Assembly: GCF_016863655.1 (NCBI RefSeq) | Contig: NZ_BOPH01000105.1 | Span: 1-64,000 of the forward strand | DNA length: 64,000 bases | Source of the DNA: Virgisporangium ochraceum | GTDB taxonomy: Bacteria > Actinomycetota > Actinomycetes > Mycobacteriales > Micromonosporaceae | Direction of reading: 5' to 3' | Shown here: positions 8,043-17,300 of the stretch, one piece after another | How positions within the stretch are numbered: position 1 is the stretch's first letter | Layout: each line of letters opens with the position of its first letter | Notes under the pieces: model-generated | What the model saw: the letters and a program-made list of their open reading frames with translations, nothing else | Told to the model about the DNA's origin: nothing | Databases searched by the model: none | Program-made: the position numbers and the translations under genes

Positions 8043-10604
8043 TCAGTCCGGGGAGCTGCGGTCGTTCTGTCCACGCGGAAGAACCGCAGGTCCGAAGACG
8101 ACCAGGTCGACAGCACAGCCGGCCGGATCGGTCCGCCTCGCGGTGACCTGGATGCGGCGGGGCCACTCGGTCACATCGACGTGGACACCGCCCCGGTCCC
8201 GATCGTCGTCCAGGATTCCGGCCGCGACGGATCGCCCGTCGAGGCGGACCTGCCACTCGACGGCCGCACCGGCGCAGTCCGGGGACTCCATCCGGAACAC
8301 GCCCCGGACCCGCCGTGGTGTCAGGACGCGAAGGCCGTAGCCGTCGAAGGTCGTGTCGATGGAACCGGCCCGGCCGAGGGTCCAGCGGTGCCCGCGGTAG
8401 TCCTTGGCGCATCCGCCTCCCCCTACTCCGTTAGCCGTCACATTGCAGGAGAGCGTGACCACGTCGGTCTCCGGCCGGTTGCCTGCCAGATACGGCGTGG
8501 GAGAGACCGAGTTGGTCCCGGTCACCATGACCACGAACGCGGCCGGCACGGCGGCGCACAGACGTGCGGCGAAGTTCCGCCATACCGGCCGCTCGGTCGG
8601 TGCCGACGCGACGTACGGGTCCGGAGACGGTTGCTGAAGCCCGCCGGCAAGCCATTTCTGGACCCGACCGTGCCGGAACTCGTAGCGGACACCGTTCTGC
8701 CGGATGACGCCACGCCGGTGCGCGTCCTCGAGAAATCGCACAAGCCGCACCGGGAGCCTGCCCGTCATCGCGAGCCAGGCCCGTGAGTACGCGTAGAGCC
8801 CCCACGGTGAGTCCATCAGAGCCCCGACGCCGAACATCACCCCGAAGATCACGACGAACTCGAACGCGACGTGCTGCCGGAGTTCGAAATTGGACCCGAA
8901 GGAGAGGCCGAGGAGAAGCCCGAACACCGTTCCGCCGGCGACGCTGCGCAGGGTGGCCCGCCGTCGTTCTCGCATCAGCACCGCGCGGGGAGTGGGACTG
9001 CGGTCATCGTCGACTCTCATCAGCGGGTCGCCCGCGTACCGCAGAGCTACCGCCGTCGCGATGGCCGAGCAGACCGCGGTTGAGATCGTCTGGGGCATGT
9101 CGAACCCCACCAGCCACGAGGCCGTCGCGGTGAAGCAGCCGATCGTGGTGGCGGCGGTCAGCAGCGACAGCGGGCCGGTCGCGCGGTTCAGTTCCCACCA
9201 CGCGAACGCCGTCGACCCGTTCCGCTCCATGTGCCGTGCCAGGAAGGTCAGCCACCGCTCAGCGCTCGCCTGCCGGTAGCCGATCAGCCTGGTGGGCACC
9301 GCGAAATGGCGCCGGCGCCGGCCGTAGGCGGCGGGGACCAGCTGCTGGATCAGGTACGCCTCGACCGCGGCCAGATCGGCGAACCGCTCCGAATCGGCGA
9401 GATCCCGGGCGGCCGTCGGAGACCGGGTCAGCAGGTGGTTCGTCAGTGAGGTCATCAGGGGCGAGGTCAACGCGCGGGTCAGCGGCTTGTCCTCCGAGGC
9501 GAGCACCCGGTCGAGCGACCCGGCCGCCGCCGTCACTCCATTCGGGCGGGGCCGGGCCAGGAAGGCGGCCGCGTCCGCCACGGCCAGCGGTTCGATCCGG
9601 ACGGCACTTGCCCGACCCAGCAGGTTCTCCGCCACGGCCGCCGGGTCGTCGTCGGGTCCCGACCGGACCGTCAGGATCATCGGGACTCCGCGGGCTGCCG
9701 CCGCATTGACCGCATCGATCAGGGCCCGTCGGGCCGCCGGGGCCACCTCGTCGACCCCGTCGAGGACGGGCATCACCCGCGCCCGCACCACCAGCTCCCG
9801 GGCCAGGGGCAACGGGCAGATGTCGGGATAGTCGTCGGCGAGCTGCCGGGCGACCCAGTTCTCGATCTCCTCACCGGCCGGTCGCCATCTCGACGGGCTC
9901 AACACCACCGGTACCGGCTCGCCCGGCGTACGGGTCCGCAGCAGATGGACGGTGAGCAGCATCGCCAACGCCGTCTTGCCCGCACCCTCGCCACCCAGCA
10001 CCACCAGCCGCCGCGCCGGCAAGCCACGGAACAACGTCACGATGGCGTCGAGGTCACCGGCCATCCGCTCGCGCACTTCGCGGTAACGGGCCGCGGCCAC
10101 CGACGGCCCGGCCCGGCCGTCCGGATCCGCGGTGTTCATCCACCAGGTCGTCATGACCGACGCCGGCGGCATCAGCCCCCGCTCGTGGCTCTCCGTCGCC
10201 CATTGCAGATGGATCACCCGCGCCAGCTCGGCCGCGGCGGTCTCGACCTCGTCCCGAACGAAGTAATTGTGCTGCGTATTGTGGTTGCCGAACTGACCGC
10301 CCTGCACCACGTCGACCACCGTCGGACCGGCCAGGACCAGAAGCAGCCGAGCGGCGTCGAGAACCTCCTCGTCAGCGGCAACTCCGGATCCGGTCAGAGC
10401 GTCGGCGATGTGGTCGCCGAGCACCGCCGGTCCGATCGCGCCGTCGTCGGCGACCCGGACGAGATCCACATACCTGGCGGCGGCCCGGTCTCTGATCAGG
10501 TCAAGCAGCCGCGCGTACGCGTGGCGAACGGCAGTTGGGGTCGCGGCGGACCGGGCCGTGCGGGCACCGGCGACCAACGCCGCAATGAGCACTTCCTGCG
10601 CCAC
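8043..10604 (-). CDS. STAND NTPase: helical domain, RHIM/BASS-like motif, NACHT ATPase, transmembrane segments, NPCBM-like C-domain
   Basis: An 853-residue protein. Residues 1-95 are homologous to the N-terminus of the neighbouring NB-ARC/TPR protein, followed by QGGQFGNHNTQHNYF (101-115). The NTPase is of NACHT type: Walker A GGEGAGKT (204-211) and Walker B VMPVLDGVDE (277-286). From about residue 470 there are four or so hydrophobic helices (for example LTAATTIGCFTATASWLVG). A soluble C-terminal region from about 690 ends in a Cys-containing beta domain (FRMESPDCAGAAVEWQV and following) that resembles NPCBM sugar-binding modules. The layout suggests a membrane-anchored NLR with its C-domain outside the cell. 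The start is GTG at 10604 behind GGGGGCGG. Family knowledge suggests defence or programmed death; the role is inferred. Confidence 0.8.
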   Translation of the reverse strand: MAQEVLIAALVAGARTARSAATPTAVRHAYARLLDLIRDRAAARYVDLVRVADDGAIGPAVLGDHIADALTGSGVAADEEVLDAARLLLVLAGPTVVDVVQGGQFGNHNTQHNYFVRDEVETAAAELARVIHLQWATESHERGLMPPASVMTTWWMNTADPDGRAGPSVAAARYREVRERMAGDLDAIVTLFRGLPARRLVVLGGEGAGKTALAMLLTVHLLRTRTPGEPVPVVLSPSRWRPAGEEIENWVARQLADDYPDICPLPLARELVVRARVMPVLDGVDEVAPAARRALIDAVNAAAARGVPMILTVRSGPDDDPAAVAENLLGRASAVRIEPLAVADAAAFLARPRPNGVTAAAGSLDRVLASEDKPLTRALTSPLMTSLTNHLLTRSPTAARDLADSERFADLAAVEAYLIQQLVPAAYGRRRRHFAVPTRLIGYRQASAERWLTFLARHMERNGSTAFAWWELNRATGPLSLLTAATTIGCFTATASWLVGFDMPQTISTAVCSAIATAVALRYAGDPLMRVDDDRSPTPRAVLMRERRRATLRSVAGGTVFGLLLGLSFGSNFELRQHVAFEFVVIFGVMFGVGALMDSPWGLYAYSRAWLAMTGRLPVRLVRFLEDAHRRGVIRQNGVRYEFRHGRVQKWLAGGLQQPSPDPYVASAPTERPVWRNFAARLCAAVPAAFVVMVTGTNSVSPTPYLAGNRPETDVVTLSCNVTANGVGGGGCAKDYRGHRWTLGRAGSIDTTFDGYGLRVLTPRRVRGVFRMESPDCAGAAVEWQVRLDGRSVAAGILDDDRDRGGVHVDVTEWPRRIQVTARRTDPAGCAVDLVVFGPAVLPRGQNDRSSPD
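10260..10304 (-). other. Amyloid-type signalling motif coding segment (RHIM/BASS-like), copy 2
   Basis: Codes for QGGQFGNHNTQHNYF. It matches copy 1 at GGQFG, HN, Q and NYF, while the flanking linkers differ, so the motif is the conserved part between the helical domain and the NTPase. Confidence 0.6.
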
Positions 10605-10855
10605 GATCCGCCCCCGTCCGAGACTGAAGGATCTCCATTCTCGGGGAAAGGCGCCCGTCGATCACACGCGAAACAGTCTCGCCTCGCCGCCCCATTACCG
10701 GCGCCCGACGACGATCCTCAGTCGCTCACGCGGCTCAGGAGACGGCGCGGCATCGCCGCTTCCCGTTCCCCGACGAACCGGATCGACGTGAGGCAAGCCC
10801 AGCAGGAGACATGGCCGTTGGCCTGCCCGAGCGTGGTGTTGCCGAGGTTGGTGTG

Positions 10856-10969
10856 CCGCAGGCTGGTGCCACGGAACGACTCCCGGTCATGGCCGAGGGC
10901 GTGGAGACCGGGGCGGCAGCCGACCTGCTGGCCGCGCTCGGCTGCGATCTGGCCTGTCCACCGGAGTAA
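10856..10969 (+). pseudogene. Remnant of an EAL (c-di-GMP phosphodiesterase) domain
   Basis: A short frame ending at TAA (10967-10969) reads VMAEGVETGAAADLLAALG then CDLACPPE. This is the conserved AEGVET...L..LGCD..QG block near the end of EAL domains, with the QGY part already lost. No intact EAL gene surrounds it, so it is a decayed scrap. It lies directly upstream of an intact GGDEF gene. The rest of the 490-bp gap (10605-11094) holds nothing I can recognise. Confidence 0.6.
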
Positions 10970-11094
10970 TGCGGTTGTCGGAGAGGTGCACGCCGGCGCC
11001 GGCGTACTTTCCGGCGGTGACGGACTCAGGAAGTCCGGTGCGTGACCGAATTGTGGGTCGACCTCGGCATCGCGCCGTTCAGACCGGAGAGCCA

Positions 11095-12531
11095 ATGACC
11101 TACTACCTTGCCGCCAGCGTGGTCCTGGTCGGCGCGTTCGTCGTGGCGGCGCTGGCCGGTGCCCCGGCTGACGTGGGTATGGCGCTCGGTGAGCTCGCGT
11201 TGATCCTGGGCCTCGGCGCGGCCCTGTTCGGCATCCGGCGGTACCGTCTCAACTCGGCCTGCCCTTGGCTGCTGGTCGCCGCGATGGGGCTGGTGTTGGT
11301 GGCGGGATTCCTGCCGTCCGGCGTGCTGGCGGGCACCGCGTCGCCGCCCAGCGTCGCGGACGTCCTCTATCTCGCCTCGTACGCGGTCGGGGGCCTCGGT
11401 CTTCTGCTGACGGTGCACCGGCGCACACCGCAGCACAGCCTGCCCGGCCTGCTGGACTCCGCGATCATCACCGTATCGGCCGGGCTGCTCACCTGGATCT
11501 ACCTGATCGGCCCGATCCTCGGCGCCGCGGACGTCGGCCTGGCGAGCCGGCTCGTGGCCGCCGCCTACCCCTTGGGTGACCTGATGCTGCTCAGCCTCGG
11601 GGCGCGTCTACTGCTGGACGGCGGCTCGAGGTCGGTGGCGATCTACAGCATCACCGGCTATCTGGCCCTGACCATTCTTCCCGACACGCTCAACACGCTC
11701 GACGCGCTGGACGGGCAGACCCGGTGGACCGTCGTGGTGTCGCTGTTGTGGATGGTCTCCGGCCTCGTTCTCGGCGCGGCCCTGGTACATCCGTCGGCCA
11801 GCGACCTGTACGCCCCCACCACGGCGGAGAATCTCGATCTGGGTCCGGTACGGCTGGGCGTGCTGATGCTCGTCACGCTGCTCGCGCCGGCGGCCCAGCT
11901 ACTGCAGTACGTGCGCGGCGCGCCGACGTACATCCCGCTGACCTGCGTCTCGTGTTGCGTGCTGTTCACTCTGGTGATCGCCCGGCTCGGTGGCGTGGTC
12001 GCGGTGCAGCGCCGGATGGCGGTGACCGACCTGCTGACCGGTCTGCGTACGAGGCGCTACTTCGAGAACGCGGCGGCGCGGCTACCACAGACCGGTGACC
12101 GCGCGGTGGCGGTGCTGCTGCTGGACATCGACCACTTCAAGAGCGTCAACGACACCTACGGTCATGACGGCGGCGACCGGGTCCTGCGTGAGGTCGCGCG
12201 CCGGCTGTCGCAATCGGTGCGGCCCAGCGACGTCCTCGCACGCTACGGAGGCGAGGAGTTCGTCGTCCTGATGCCGCAGACCCGGCCGGAAGACGCACGG
12301 ATGATCGCCGAACGTGTTCGCGAGGCGGTCGCCCGCCGGCCGATCGAGGTGACCGACGGGGTCGCCATCACGGTCACGGTCTCGGTCGGCATCGCCTGCC
12401 GACCCGGCGACGTCGACGAGACGCGGCAGCTCACCACCTTCGCCGACCGGATGCTCTATCTGGCCAAGGAATCGGGCCGCGACCGGGTGGTCGGCGCGGC
12501 CGATGCCAGCCTGCAGGCGGCGAACCGTTGA
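11095..12531 (+). CDS. Membrane-bound diguanylate cyclase (GGDEF)
   Basis: 478 residues. The N-terminal 290 or so residues form about eight to ten hydrophobic helices, a membrane sensor region of MASE-like kind. A GGDEF domain follows, with active-site RYGGEEF at about 383-389 and an upstream LLDIDHFKSVNDTYGHD metal/nucleotide block. An inhibitory-site RxxD (RPSD) lies exactly five residues before GGEEF, so both the catalytic and the product-inhibition site are intact. It should make cyclic di-GMP from two GTP at the membrane. ATG 11095 is chosen because GGAGA sits just upstream and the first helix begins there; an earlier in-frame start would add a non-hydrophobic tail. No EAL domain is fused, although an EAL scrap lies upstream. 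Confidence 0.93.
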   Translation: MTYYLAASVVLVGAFVVAALAGAPADVGMALGELALILGLGAALFGIRRYRLNSACPWLLVAAMGLVLVAGFLPSGVLAGTASPPSVADVLYLASYAVGGLGLLLTVHRRTPQHSLPGLLDSAIITVSAGLLTWIYLIGPILGAADVGLASRLVAAAYPLGDLMLLSLGARLLLDGGSRSVAIYSITGYLALTILPDTLNTLDALDGQTRWTVVVSLLWMVSGLVLGAALVHPSASDLYAPTTAENLDLGPVRLGVLMLVTLLAPAAQLLQYVRGAPTYIPLTCVSCCVLFTLVIARLGGVVAVQRRMAVTDLLTGLRTRRYFENAAARLPQTGDRAVAVLLLDIDHFKSVNDTYGHDGGDRVLREVARRLSQSVRPSDVLARYGGEEFVVLMPQTRPEDARMIAERVREAVARRPIEVTDGVAITVTVSVGIACRPGDVDETRQLTTFADRMLYLAKESGRDRVVGAADASLQAANR

Positions 12532-12536
12532 GAACG

Positions 12537-12556
12537 CCGGGGCCGGCACGCCCCGG
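12537..12556 (+). terminator. Hairpin terminator after the GGDEF gene
   Basis: CCGGGGC / GCCCCGG stem of 7 bp with a 6-base loop, six bases after the stop. It has no T-tract, as is usual in this GC range. It may serve both convergent genes. Confidence 0.6.
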
Positions 12557-12665
12557 GGCACATCCGGCGCAGGATCGGGAAACGGTCATCGACTCGCCGG
12601 GCGGGCGTCTGCGCGAAGAATGCCGCCAGCGGCTCGCGTACAGCGGGTCGCGCACGGGCGGAACG

Positions 12666-14018
12666 CTAGTCGGCCGGTGCGACAGTTCCCCGCGGGTGCC
12701 CGCCCCGCGCGAGTACCCGGACCATGATGTCCGGCCGCAGCAGCAACGGCATCGGCGCGATCAGGTTCGAGACCCGGGCGAACGTCGTGGACACCAGTGC
12801 GTCGCGTTCGGCGGCGGCGTGCAGCCGGCCGATGTACCGGTTCATCACGCGGTCCATCACCGTGCGCCTTCCCGGCACGTCCGGGAAGGACTTGTCCGCG
12901 CCGACGCTGATCTGCCACGGTACGTCGATCACCGGTCTGATCGCGGCGAAGAACCGCCGCCAGTCCGGCCCGCCCGCGGCGAGGTGGTCGCGCAGGATCG
13001 TGGCCTCGACGGCCGAGACACTCATGCCCTGGCCGTACATGGGGTTGAAGCTGCACACCGCGTCGCCGATCACGAGCAGCCCGGCCGGGAAGCGGCGCAG
13101 CTTGTCGTAGCGGTGGCGCACGCTGCCCGGGAACCGGATGAGCACCGGCCGGTCGATCGGTTCGGCGACCCGGATCGCCTCGTACAGGTCGGGTATCGGC
13201 AGGGTCTTCGCGAAGGCGAGGAAGCCCTCGTCGTCGGTGGGTGCCTGGTCGCCGAGGATGCCGAACAGGGTGACGATCGCGCGGTTGTCCTCGCCGATCT
13301 GGATCACCCCGCCGCGGGGACGGGTGAGGGTGGGCCCGATCAGGATCACGATGTCGCCGCCGAGCGCCGCCGGGCCGAGCCGGTAGGTGCGGGTCGTGTA
13401 GGTCAGGTCGATGTCGAGGCGTTCCTCGGGCGGCTGCTCGTATCCGAGTTCGGTGAGCCAGCGCGGCGTGCGCGAGCCGCGCCCGGTCGCGTCCACCACC
13501 AGGTCCGCCTCGATGACCTCGGCCGCGGTGGCCTCTCTCCTCTGGACCCGGGCACCGGTGACGCCCCTCGAATCGGCCGAGGCGACGAGCCCGACGATGT
13601 CGGTGCCGCCACGCAGGTCCACGTTCGGCAGCTTCGCCACCCGGCTGCGCACGTAGTTCTCCAGGAACGGCCGGCTCGGCGCGAGCCCGGCCAGCCCGAC
13701 GTCGGCCTGCTTGAGCCGTCTGCCGTTCGGGCACATCCTGACGTTGCCCGACATGTCACCCATCGGGACCCCGGCGGCCGCGACGTCGTCCGTCGTGCCC
13801 GGCAGCAGGTCCTCGATGGCCCGCAGACCCGCGGCGAGCAGGCCATGCGCGTGCCGCCCCTGCGGAACCCCGCGCCGCGGTTCGGAGTTCACGGCGACGG
13901 CGACGTCGTCCCGCTCCACCACGACCACATCGGCGTATGTGGCGGCGAGCACGCGGGCCGACAGCAGACCGGCCAGGCTTCCTCCGAGGACGACAGCACG
14001 ATCCCTGCCGGTTGCCAT
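12666..14018 (-). CDS. FAD-dependent oxidoreductase (flavoprotein monooxygenase/squalene-epoxidase-like fold)
   Basis: 450 residues. A Rossmann FAD loop lies at the start (VVLGGSLAGLLSARVL, about 8-23), an acidic end of the second strand at VVVERD, and the second FAD motif is GDAVCSFNPMYGQGMS at about 330. This layout belongs to the aromatic hydroxylase/geranylgeranyl-reductase-like flavoproteins. The substrate cannot be told: the region between motifs is not close to any named enzyme I recognise. ATG 14018 is preceded by GGGAGG at ideal distance, so the longer in-frame extension is rejected. It faces the GGDEF gene and is probably monocistronic. Confidence 0.85.
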   Translation of the reverse strand: MATGRDRAVVLGGSLAGLLSARVLAATYADVVVVERDDVAVAVNSEPRRGVPQGRHAHGLLAAGLRAIEDLLPGTTDDVAAAGVPMGDMSGNVRMCPNGRRLKQADVGLAGLAPSRPFLENYVRSRVAKLPNVDLRGGTDIVGLVASADSRGVTGARVQRREATAAEVIEADLVVDATGRGSRTPRWLTELGYEQPPEERLDIDLTYTTRTYRLGPAALGGDIVILIGPTLTRPRGGVIQIGEDNRAIVTLFGILGDQAPTDDEGFLAFAKTLPIPDLYEAIRVAEPIDRPVLIRFPGSVRHRYDKLRRFPAGLLVIGDAVCSFNPMYGQGMSVSAVEATILRDHLAAGGPDWRRFFAAIRPVIDVPWQISVGADKSFPDVPGRRTVMDRVMNRYIGRLHAAAERDALVSTTFARVSNLIAPMPLLLRPDIMVRVLARGGHPRGTVAPAD

Positions 14019-14112
14019 ACGTGCCTCCCTCGCAACGATGGGTGGCAATGTAGCGCGGGCGGAACCGTCGCGGGCAGGGGAATGGACGGAGATTTTCCAA
14101 ACCCCTACGTTC

Positions 14113-14275
14113 GGGCCGGTGGACCTGCAGATCACTCTCGGCCCGGACGGCGATCTCATCGGGCAGAGCTACCGCCAGTTCGGGCCGCGCGGTACCGGCG
14201 ACCCGGGAACTGGCACGCCGCCCGCTGGTGCACGTGGCGACGGCCCTCCTCGGCCAGCGGCCATCAGTATTCCGG
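14113..14275 (+). pseudogene. Scrap of a MocR/GntR-type regulator N-terminus
   Basis: Frame one reads VDLQITLGPDGDLIGQSYRQ (14119-14178), the start of MocR-type proteins where a short strand leads into YRQ(L). A second frame from 14189 reads AVPATRELARR, the LPxTRELAR segment of the winged helix. About 20 residues and the reading frame between the two are lost, and no aminotransferase domain follows. It is a remnant with an internal deletion; the identification is by motif only. Confidence 0.45.
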
Positions 14276-14304
14276 CCGGCCGCCCGGCCCGGTACCCCGA
14301 CAGG

Positions 14305-14333
14305 CGTGGGCCCGGGAGGTTCCCGGGCCCACG
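14305..14333 (-). terminator. Terminator of the ThuA/copper oxidase gene
   Basis: Perfect 13-bp stem CGTGGGCCCGGGA / TCCCGGGCCCACG with a 3-base loop, 54 bp past the stop of the minus-strand gene. Confidence 0.8.
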
Positions 14334-14386
14334 TCGTCATGCCATCAATGGTGGTCGCTCGGACCGCACCGGCGTCCGCGGTCGAA

Positions 14387-17300
14387 TCACCGGCGACCCG
14401 CGTGCAGCTGGGTCACCTGCTCGGCGCTGAGCTCGTAGCCGTACAACCGGAAGTCGTCGATCAGTCCGTCGAACCTCGCGTCCCCCCAGCTCGTCCCACC
14501 GATGAAGTTCGCCGTGGTGTTGCCGCCCACGCCGACATCGCCGATGCCGATGGTGAAGTCGGTACGGGTGGCCTGCAGGACACCGTTGAAGTAGATCTTC
14601 GCGGTGGAGCCGTTCATGGTGAACACCACGTGCGTCCACGTGTTGAGCGGCAGGTCCCTGCCCGCGCCGAGCAGGAGCCGTTCCTGCGTCGCCACGCCCG
14701 GTGCCTTGAACGTGGCCCCGAACCCGGTGGTCGTGCCGTTCGTGGACGACTGGAGCAGGAAGAACGTGTCGGTGCTGCTGCCGATCTGCAGCAGCGGCAC
14801 CCAGCTGGGCAGCGTGTCGGGGTTCGCCCAGAAGGACACGGTGAACTGCGTGGTCAGCCCGGCGTCGATGTTGTCGGGCAGCCGGACCTGGTTGCCCGAG
14901 TCCGCCGCACCGCCGGGCAGGGACACCGCCGGGCCGTACCGGCCGGCGGTGCTCCAGGACGTGGTACCCGTCAACGACGCCGCACCGATCGACGACGTCG
15001 CTCCCGTGTTCGCCGCGGTGGTGCCCGTGCCTTCGTCGAAGGTGTACCGGACCGCGACACCTTCGTTGTACATCGCCGCGACGTCTCCCGCGGTCAGCGT
15101 CGACGTGTACACCCGGACGTCGTCCATCAGACCGTCGAACGCCGCGTCCGGGTATCCGTTGCGCCCCAGCCAGTTGTTGGCCGTCGGACCGACCTCGGTC
15201 ATGCCGACGGTCAGGTCGGTGCGCGTGGCGATCACCACGCCGTTGAGATACAGGGTGCCGATCGAGCCCTGGCGGGTAAAGGCCACGTGGTTCCACTGGC
15301 CCGCCACCACATCCTGCGCCGGGCTGGCGTAGACCCGCTCCTCCGGGCCGGTCTTCCCCTTGAAGGTGACCGCGAGCCCGGTGCTCCCGCTCGCCTGGGT
15401 CTGCATCTGGATCTGGTAGTAGCTCCCGGCCGAGCCGGTGCCGTCACCGATGTGGAAAAGGCTGGTCCAGTTGCTCCTGGTGTCGGGACGCACCCAGAAC
15501 CCGGTGGAGAAGTTCACCGCGCCCTGGAGCAGGTTGTCCGGAAGGTCCACCGCGTTGGCGGTGCTGCCGCCGGGCAGGTTGATCGCCTTGCCGAGCACAC
15601 CGTTGGTGGACCAGCCGGTGGTCCCGGTCAGGACGGCGGCTCCGACACTGCCGACGGTGCCGGTGTTGGCGGCCGACGTGCCCGTTCCCTCCTCGAACTC
15701 GTAGCGGATCGGGATGCCGGTGGCCGGTGGTGGCGGGTTGTCGCCGACGATCACCAGGTCGTCGACCATGAGGCCGACACCGGTCCCCCGCAGCGTGAGC
15801 GTGGTCGTCGCCGTCGGGGTCGTGAAGGTGCCGACGTACGTGCCGTAGGCGGCCGTGGAGGGCAGGGTCGTCGGGGCGGTGAGCGTCGTACTCAGGTTGC
15901 CGATCGACAGTGCGGCCGTCGCCGCGCCGGTGCCGCCCGCCCGGGCGTCGCGTGCGTAGCGCAGCGAGATCCGGTAGGTGGTTCCGGGGGTGAGGTCGTT
16001 GACGGTGCGCGTGATGCTGCCCGAGGCGCCCAGGGCGAGCTGGTAGCCGGTGAGGCCGAGGCCGCCCTGGCCGGTGGCGGTGCCGCGTACCAGCTGGACC
16101 GGGCTACCGACCGCCCACGGCACCATCCGGCTGTTGCCGGCGGCGACATCGACCGTCGTGGGCGGGTTGGCGGTGCGCCACTCGGCCGGCAGGCGCGGGT
16201 ACTCGAACTGGTCGACGACCCGCGGGTTCAGCTGCGCCAGCTTCACCGCGGGGTCGATCTGCACGATCTTCGCGACCGACGGGGTGCCGTTGGTGTCGAA
16301 GACGAACAGCATGTACGCGCCGGGCGGTGCGTAGTTGCCGTTGAGCGGCGCCGTGACGTTCACGGTGCCACCGGTCTGGCTGAACGCCAGGTTCTGGAAG
16401 TTCTGGTCGTTGTTGAACCCGTGCGTCACCGAACCGTTGCGGACCAGCGCGACGCGGGACACCGTGCCCGTCGCGGTGATCTGGAAGGTGCCGTTGTAGC
16501 CGATCTTCGCCGGCGCGGAGCTGATCACCGGACGGACGGCGGGCTGGTTGCCGTCGAACAGGTAGCCCGGCGAGTAGTACTCCACGTCCGTGTAGTTGCG
16601 CGGGCCGGGGGTACCGCCGCCGCCGATCATGACCCGGCCGTCGGGCAGGAGCAGGGCGGTGGAGTGGTAGAGCCGGGCGTGCTCGTGCGGAAGGACGACC
16701 TCGGTCCAGTTGCCGGTGTCCGGGTCCCAGATCTCGGGGTTGGTGACGTATCCACCGTTGCCGTTGTTCTCCCGGGCGCCGCCGGTGACGAGCACCTTGC
16801 CGTCGGGCAGGACCGTCGCGGTGGGCCAGTGGCGCTGGTACTTCATCGGCCTGGTCGCCGTGACGACCGGGTTGGCGGTGCCACCGGTGATGTCGACGAC
16901 GAAGCCGGCGCGGGCGCCGTCGGGGCCGCCGCCGTTGCCCCACCAGCCGCCCCCGACCTGGAGGATCTTGCCGGGACGGTACATCGCGGCGGTCGAGGTG
17001 GCACCGACCGGGTTGCCGTTGGCGCCCTGGTTGGCGATGGCGGTGGGCAGCGTTCCGCGAAGCGTCAGCTGGCCGGTTCCGTTGTTGCCGGCGGGGTTCA
17101 GCTCGTACATCTGCGTGCCGGTGATGTTGAACAGCGTGCCGGTGGTCGGCGCGACGAACGCGCGGGGGTACCACCAGCGGTTCTCGTCGGCGCCGGCGTG
17201 GTCGGAGCCGCCGTCTCCGTATGCGGCCGGGCTCCTCGCACCGTCGAGCTTCTTCCAGCCCGAACCCTGTTCCGGGGTGTAGATCTCCGGGGTGAGGACC

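Noticed and set aside
12528-14438. Long plus-strand open frame across the FAD oxidoreductase
   Set aside because: Antisense shadow of a gene with clear FAD motifs; composition typical of GC-rich third-position artefacts.
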